Assembly (NCBI GenBank): GCA_947504185.1
Contig: CANNGJ010000002.1
Coordinates: forward strand, 184,496-248,495
Source: an uncultured Tenacibaculum sp.
GTDB lineage: Bacteria; Bacteroidota; Bacteroidia; Flavobacteriales; Flavobacteriaceae
Length of the DNA stretch: 64,000 nt
Direction of reading: 5' to 3'
Each line of letters begins with the position of its first letter. The stretch's first letter is position 1. The translations under genes and the position numbers were made by a program. Positions 60,683 to 64,000 of this stretch are shown here, in pieces. Below the pieces are notes generated by a model. The model searched no databases. It was not told where the DNA came from and worked only from the letters and a program-made list of their open reading frames with translations.

Positions 60683-62455
60683 ATGCCAAAAAAGCTATTA
60701 AAAAATATAAATTTACCTGCTGACATAAGACAATTATCTACTGATGAATTGCCTTTATTAGCAAAAGAATTGCGTGAATTTATTATTGACATAGTTGCCA
60801 CCAAAGAAGGACATTTAGGTGCTAGTTTAGGTGTAGTAGAGCTTACCATTGCTTTGCATTATTTGTTTGATACTCCAAACGATCAATTAGTATGGGATGT
60901 AGGTCATCAAGCTTACGGACATAAAATTTTAACGGGTCGAAAAGATATTTTCCATACCAATAGGCAACAAGGAGGAATCTCTGGATTTCCTAAGCGTAGC
61001 GAAAGTGAATACGATACTTTTGGTGTAGGTCATTCATCAACTTCTATTTCGGCGGCTTTAGGTATGGCGATCGCTTCAAAATTACAAGGAAGTAACAAAA
61101 ATCATATTGCTGTTATTGGTGATGCATCAATTGCTAGCGGAATGGCTTTTGAAGCTTTAAATCATGCTGGAGATACCAATGCTAATTTATTGGTAATTTT
61201 AAACGATAACGCTATTGGTATTGATCCTTCTGTTGGGGCACTAAAACATTATTTAACTAGAATAAAATCTACTCGATCTGATATTGAGCAGCACAATATT
61301 TTTGAAGCTTTAAACTTTGATTATTCTGGTCCGATTAACGGACATAATTTTGAAGAATTATTATCAGAATTAAACCGATTAAAACAGGTTGAAGGACCTA
61401 AGTTTTTGCATATAATTACTACAAAAGGAAAGGGACTTAAACAAGCCGAACAAGATCAAGTAAAATATCATGCTCCTGGAAAATTCGATAAAGTTTCTGG
61501 AGATGTTTTACCAAAAGAGCAAAGTAAATACACGAAGTTTCAAGATGTATTCGGAAAAACCATTGTTGAACTTGCCAAACAAAACAATAAAATTGTAGGC
61601 ATTACACCTGCAATGTTAACAGGGAGTTCTCTAAAATTTATGTTAGAAGAATTTCCTGAGCGTACTTTCGATGTTGGTATTGCTGAGCAACACGCGGTTA
61701 CTTTAGCAGCTGGTATGGCAACCCAAGGTTTAGTTCCGTTTTGCAATATCTATTCAACATTTTTACAACGAGCTTACGATCAAATAATTCACGATGTAAC
61801 TCTACAAAATTTACCAGTTATTTTCTGTTTAGATAGAGCTGGTTTGGTAGGTGAAGATGGCGCTACACATCACGGAGTTTTTGATTTATCCTATTTACGT
61901 TGCATACCTAATTTAATAATTTTTGCTCCTCGTAACGAAATTGAGTTACGTAACATTATGTATACTGCACAATTGGGATTAGAAAATCCAATCGCTATTC
62001 GTTATCCAAGAGGAAAAGGAAAATTAGAACAATGGAATCTACCTTTTGAAAAAATAGAAATTGGAAAAGGAACTTGTTTAAGAGAAGGTAATCAAATTGC
62101 AGTGTTATCTACTGGAACAATAGCTGACAATGTTTCTGAAGCGATTAATTCATTAAATAAAGAGGTTTCTGTTGCTCATTATGATATACGTTTTGTAAAA
62201 CCATTGGATACCCAACTTCTAAGCACGATATTTAATACGTTTGATAAGGTAATTACCATTGAAGATGGTACTATAAAAGGCGGATTAGGTGCTGCTGTAT
62301 TAGAATACGCATCTGAAGTTAATTTTAAAGGTACCATAAAGTTAATGGGGATTCCTGATGAGTTTATTCATCATGGAACTGTTGATCAGCTTCAAAAGTC
62401 TTGCGGAATTGATTCAAATTCTATTCAAAAAACAATAACTAAGTTATTAAACTAG
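60683..62455 (+). CDS. dxs: 1-deoxy-D-xylulose-5-phosphate synthase
   Basis: Dxs condenses pyruvate and glyceraldehyde 3-phosphate to DXP, the first step of the MEP isoprenoid route, using thiamine diphosphate. The 590-residue protein has WDVGHQAYGHKILTGRKD, the ThDP motif GDASIASGMAFEALNHAG followed by LNDN, the transketolase pyrimidine domain with EQHAVTLAAGMATQGL, and a C-terminal domain ending TITKLLN. The motif starts GDA where many enzymes have GDG. Confidence 0.97.
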   Translation: MPKKLLKNINLPADIRQLSTDELPLLAKELREFIIDIVATKEGHLGASLGVVELTIALHYLFDTPNDQLVWDVGHQAYGHKILTGRKDIFHTNRQQGGISGFPKRSESEYDTFGVGHSSTSISAALGMAIASKLQGSNKNHIAVIGDASIASGMAFEALNHAGDTNANLLVILNDNAIGIDPSVGALKHYLTRIKSTRSDIEQHNIFEALNFDYSGPINGHNFEELLSELNRLKQVEGPKFLHIITTKGKGLKQAEQDQVKYHAPGKFDKVSGDVLPKEQSKYTKFQDVFGKTIVELAKQNNKIVGITPAMLTGSSLKFMLEEFPERTFDVGIAEQHAVTLAAGMATQGLVPFCNIYSTFLQRAYDQIIHDVTLQNLPVIFCLDRAGLVGEDGATHHGVFDLSYLRCIPNLIIFAPRNEIELRNIMYTAQLGLENPIAIRYPRGKGKLEQWNLPFEKIEIGKGTCLREGNQIAVLSTGTIADNVSEAINSLNKEVSVAHYDIRFVKPLDTQLLSTIFNTFDKVITIEDGTIKGGLGAAVLEYASEVNFKGTIKLMGIPDEFIHHGTVDQLQKSCGIDSNSIQKTITKLLN

Positions 62456-62552
62456 AGTAATATCAGGATTTTCCCTTAAAATTTTCTTTTTAAAATTTTT
62501 AAATTTGGTTGTATCCTCAACTGCTGTTTAACCTTCCCTGTTTTTTAGAACT

Positions 62553-63890
62553 ATGAATAAACTAATTAAATTAGTTGTATGCGCATTGGTTATAATGTCA
62601 TGCAACAAAGAGGAAAGCTATCTACCTGTGTCGAATATTGATTTGAATTTAAACACGGTAATTTTAAAAAGAGCTAATCAATTGGGTAAATCTTATTTTA
62701 TTTTACCATCAAGCACTGATTTTTCTAAAATACCACAAGACCCAAATAATCCTATTACTGAAGATAAGGTTTTACTGGGTAAACTATTATTTCATGAAAC
62801 TGCTTTAGGTAAAAGTGCAAAACATACTGATGGATTGGAAACCTATTCTTGTGCAAGTTGTCATCATTCAAAAGCAGGATTTCAATCTTGTAAAAAACAA
62901 GGTATTGGTGACGGAGGGGTCGGTTTTGGGTTTTCTGGAGAATTAAGAAGAAAAGGAGACAATTATACTGAAGACATGGTAGATGTACAGCCTATAAAAT
63001 CTCCATCAATTTTAAATGGTGCTTATCAAAAAGTAATGCTTTGGAATGGTCAATTTGGTGCTACAGGAATGAATGTTGGAACACAATCTCAATGGACAAC
63101 TGGTACACCAAAAGAAACTAATAATCTAGGATTTGAAGGCCTAGAAACTCAAGCTATAGCAGGACTAACTGTACATCGATTAGAAATAAATTCTACATTA
63201 ATAGAAGATTTAGGATATAAACCTCTATTTGACAAAGCCTTTCCTAATGTAAATATAAGTGAACGTTACTCTATTAAAAATGCGGGATTAGCTATTGCTG
63301 CTTATGAAAGAACAGTGCTTTCAAACGAAGCTCCTTTTCAAAAATGGTTAAAAGGGGAGCCTAAGGCAATGTCTGAGAATGAAAAGAAAGGGGCAATTAT
63401 ATTTTTTGATAAAGGTAAATGCTACCAATGCCACAGTGGCCCTTCTTTAGGAACTATGGAGTTTGCTGCCTTAGGTATGAAAGATTTAGGAGGCGGAGAT
63501 GTTTTAGGAAAACCGGTAGATGAAGCGACTAAAAAAGGAAGAGGTGGATTTACACAGAACCCAAATGATGATTATAAATTTAAAATTCCACAGTTATATA
63601 GCATAAAATATAATGGGTTTTACGGTCATGGATCATCGTTTAAATCTGTTAAAGAAATTATTGAGTATAAGAACAAAGCTATAAAGGAAAACATAGAAGT
63701 TCCAGATTCTAATTTAGATACTAGATTCGAACCTCTTAATTTAACAGAAGAAGAAATTGATTTACTTACTTTGTTTGTTGAAAAAAGCTTAGATGATAAA
63801 AACCTAAAAAGATATGTTCCTAACAATGTTTTATCGAATAACTGTATTCCTAATAATGATACGCAATCTCAACAAGATATTTGTAATTAA
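62553..63890 (+). CDS. Di-haem cytochrome c peroxidase-like lipoprotein
   Basis: This 445-residue periplasmic or outer-membrane protein has a lipoprotein signal (LIKLVVCALVIMSCNKEE). It has two CxxCH haem-binding sites: CASCH in YSCASCHHSKAGFQ and CYQCHSGPS. The family includes di-haem peroxidases (CcpA, MauG-like, YhjA), which reduce hydrogen peroxide or oxidise partner proteins. A HHS/KHTDG region and a conserved C-terminal GFYGHGSSF are seen. It has no close neighbour on its strand. Confidence 0.9.
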   Translation: MNKLIKLVVCALVIMSCNKEESYLPVSNIDLNLNTVILKRANQLGKSYFILPSSTDFSKIPQDPNNPITEDKVLLGKLLFHETALGKSAKHTDGLETYSCASCHHSKAGFQSCKKQGIGDGGVGFGFSGELRRKGDNYTEDMVDVQPIKSPSILNGAYQKVMLWNGQFGATGMNVGTQSQWTTGTPKETNNLGFEGLETQAIAGLTVHRLEINSTLIEDLGYKPLFDKAFPNVNISERYSIKNAGLAIAAYERTVLSNEAPFQKWLKGEPKAMSENEKKGAIIFFDKGKCYQCHSGPSLGTMEFAALGMKDLGGGDVLGKPVDEATKKGRGGFTQNPNDDYKFKIPQLYSIKYNGFYGHGSSFKSVKEIIEYKNKAIKENIEVPDSNLDTRFEPLNLTEEEIDLLTLFVEKSLDDKNLKRYVPNNVLSNNCIPNNDTQSQQDICN

Positions 63891-63931
63891 AATAATACCA
63901 TAAAAAAAGCGAACCAAATTGGTTAGTCATG

Positions 63932-63960
63932 GTCGGAAGAAAAAATCTTCCGACTTTTTT
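63932..63960 (+). terminator. Intrinsic terminator after the cytochrome gene
   Basis: GTCGGAAGA pairs with TCTTCCGAC around a five-base loop, followed by TTTTTT. Confidence 0.88.
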
Positions 63961-64000
63961 ATTTTCCGTCGGTTATAATTTTGGCTTTAATTATTTGATT

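Overview
The window is AT-rich chromosomal DNA from a member of the Flavobacteriaceae (Bacteroidota), probably close to Tenacibaculum or Polaribacter. This rests on the gene content (SusC-like TonB receptor, ComF, RibF, DUF4286, Dxs, PadR with paired membrane genes), on lipoproteins with a Cys after a short hydrophobic leader, on promoters of the Bacteroidota type (TTG, about 20 bp, TAnnTTTG), and on the scarcity of Shine-Dalgarno sites. The genus is inference.

Left flank, 1-18274: the 3' end of polA, a small conserved gene, a membrane TPR protein, an Ig-like lipoprotein, comF, a methyltransferase, two tandem paralogous coiled-coil membrane proteins, glyS, a GDSL-type lipoprotein with a TonB-dependent receptor, ribF, serS, a 47-codon gene with a sigma-54-like promoter, and the first 67 codons of a secreted TPR protein.

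Centre, about 18275-52193 (33.9 kb): a complete-looking Mu-like transposable prophage inserted inside that TPR gene. The gene continues in frame at 52196 after a 4-5 bp target duplication (AAAC or AAACT). From the right end inward it has a LexA/CI-type repressor (+) facing a leftward early operon: a small regulator, DDE transposase, MuB-like ATPase, a second P-loop ATPase, DUF3164-like and GemA-like proteins, many small overlapping genes and a nucleoid-associated protein. Next come two damaged small genes and a small HTH regulator. The late genes form two divergent blocks: packaging, portal and minor head genes run right (34.5-40.6 kb), while protease, capsid, lysis, sheath, tail and fibre genes run left (34.3-18.4 kb). 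Both blocks leave one 172-bp intergenic region carrying a 59-bp dyad whose centre lies exactly midway between two TTTGCCC boxes. This looks like a single symmetric switch for both late operons and is the most striking regulatory feature of the window.

Other notable phage features are three near-identical repressor operators (TTCA-N7-TGAA), a predicted -1 frameshift that makes the long tail-assembly chaperone, a minor head protein with a C-terminal domain resembling phage-injected nuclease toxins, a nine-fold HxH tail collar fibre, and a reverse-strand membrane gene wedged inside the tail operon.

Right flank, 52199-64000: the rest of the split TPR gene, a DUF4286 gene, rsmA, mgtE, a LysE-type exporter, a PaaE-like flavin/[2Fe-2S] reductase, a PadR regulator with palindromic operators and two paralogous membrane genes, rsmI, dxs, and a di-haem cytochrome c peroxidase-like lipoprotein. 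I saw no tRNA, rRNA, CRISPR array or reverse transcriptase, but could not run a covariance or profile search.
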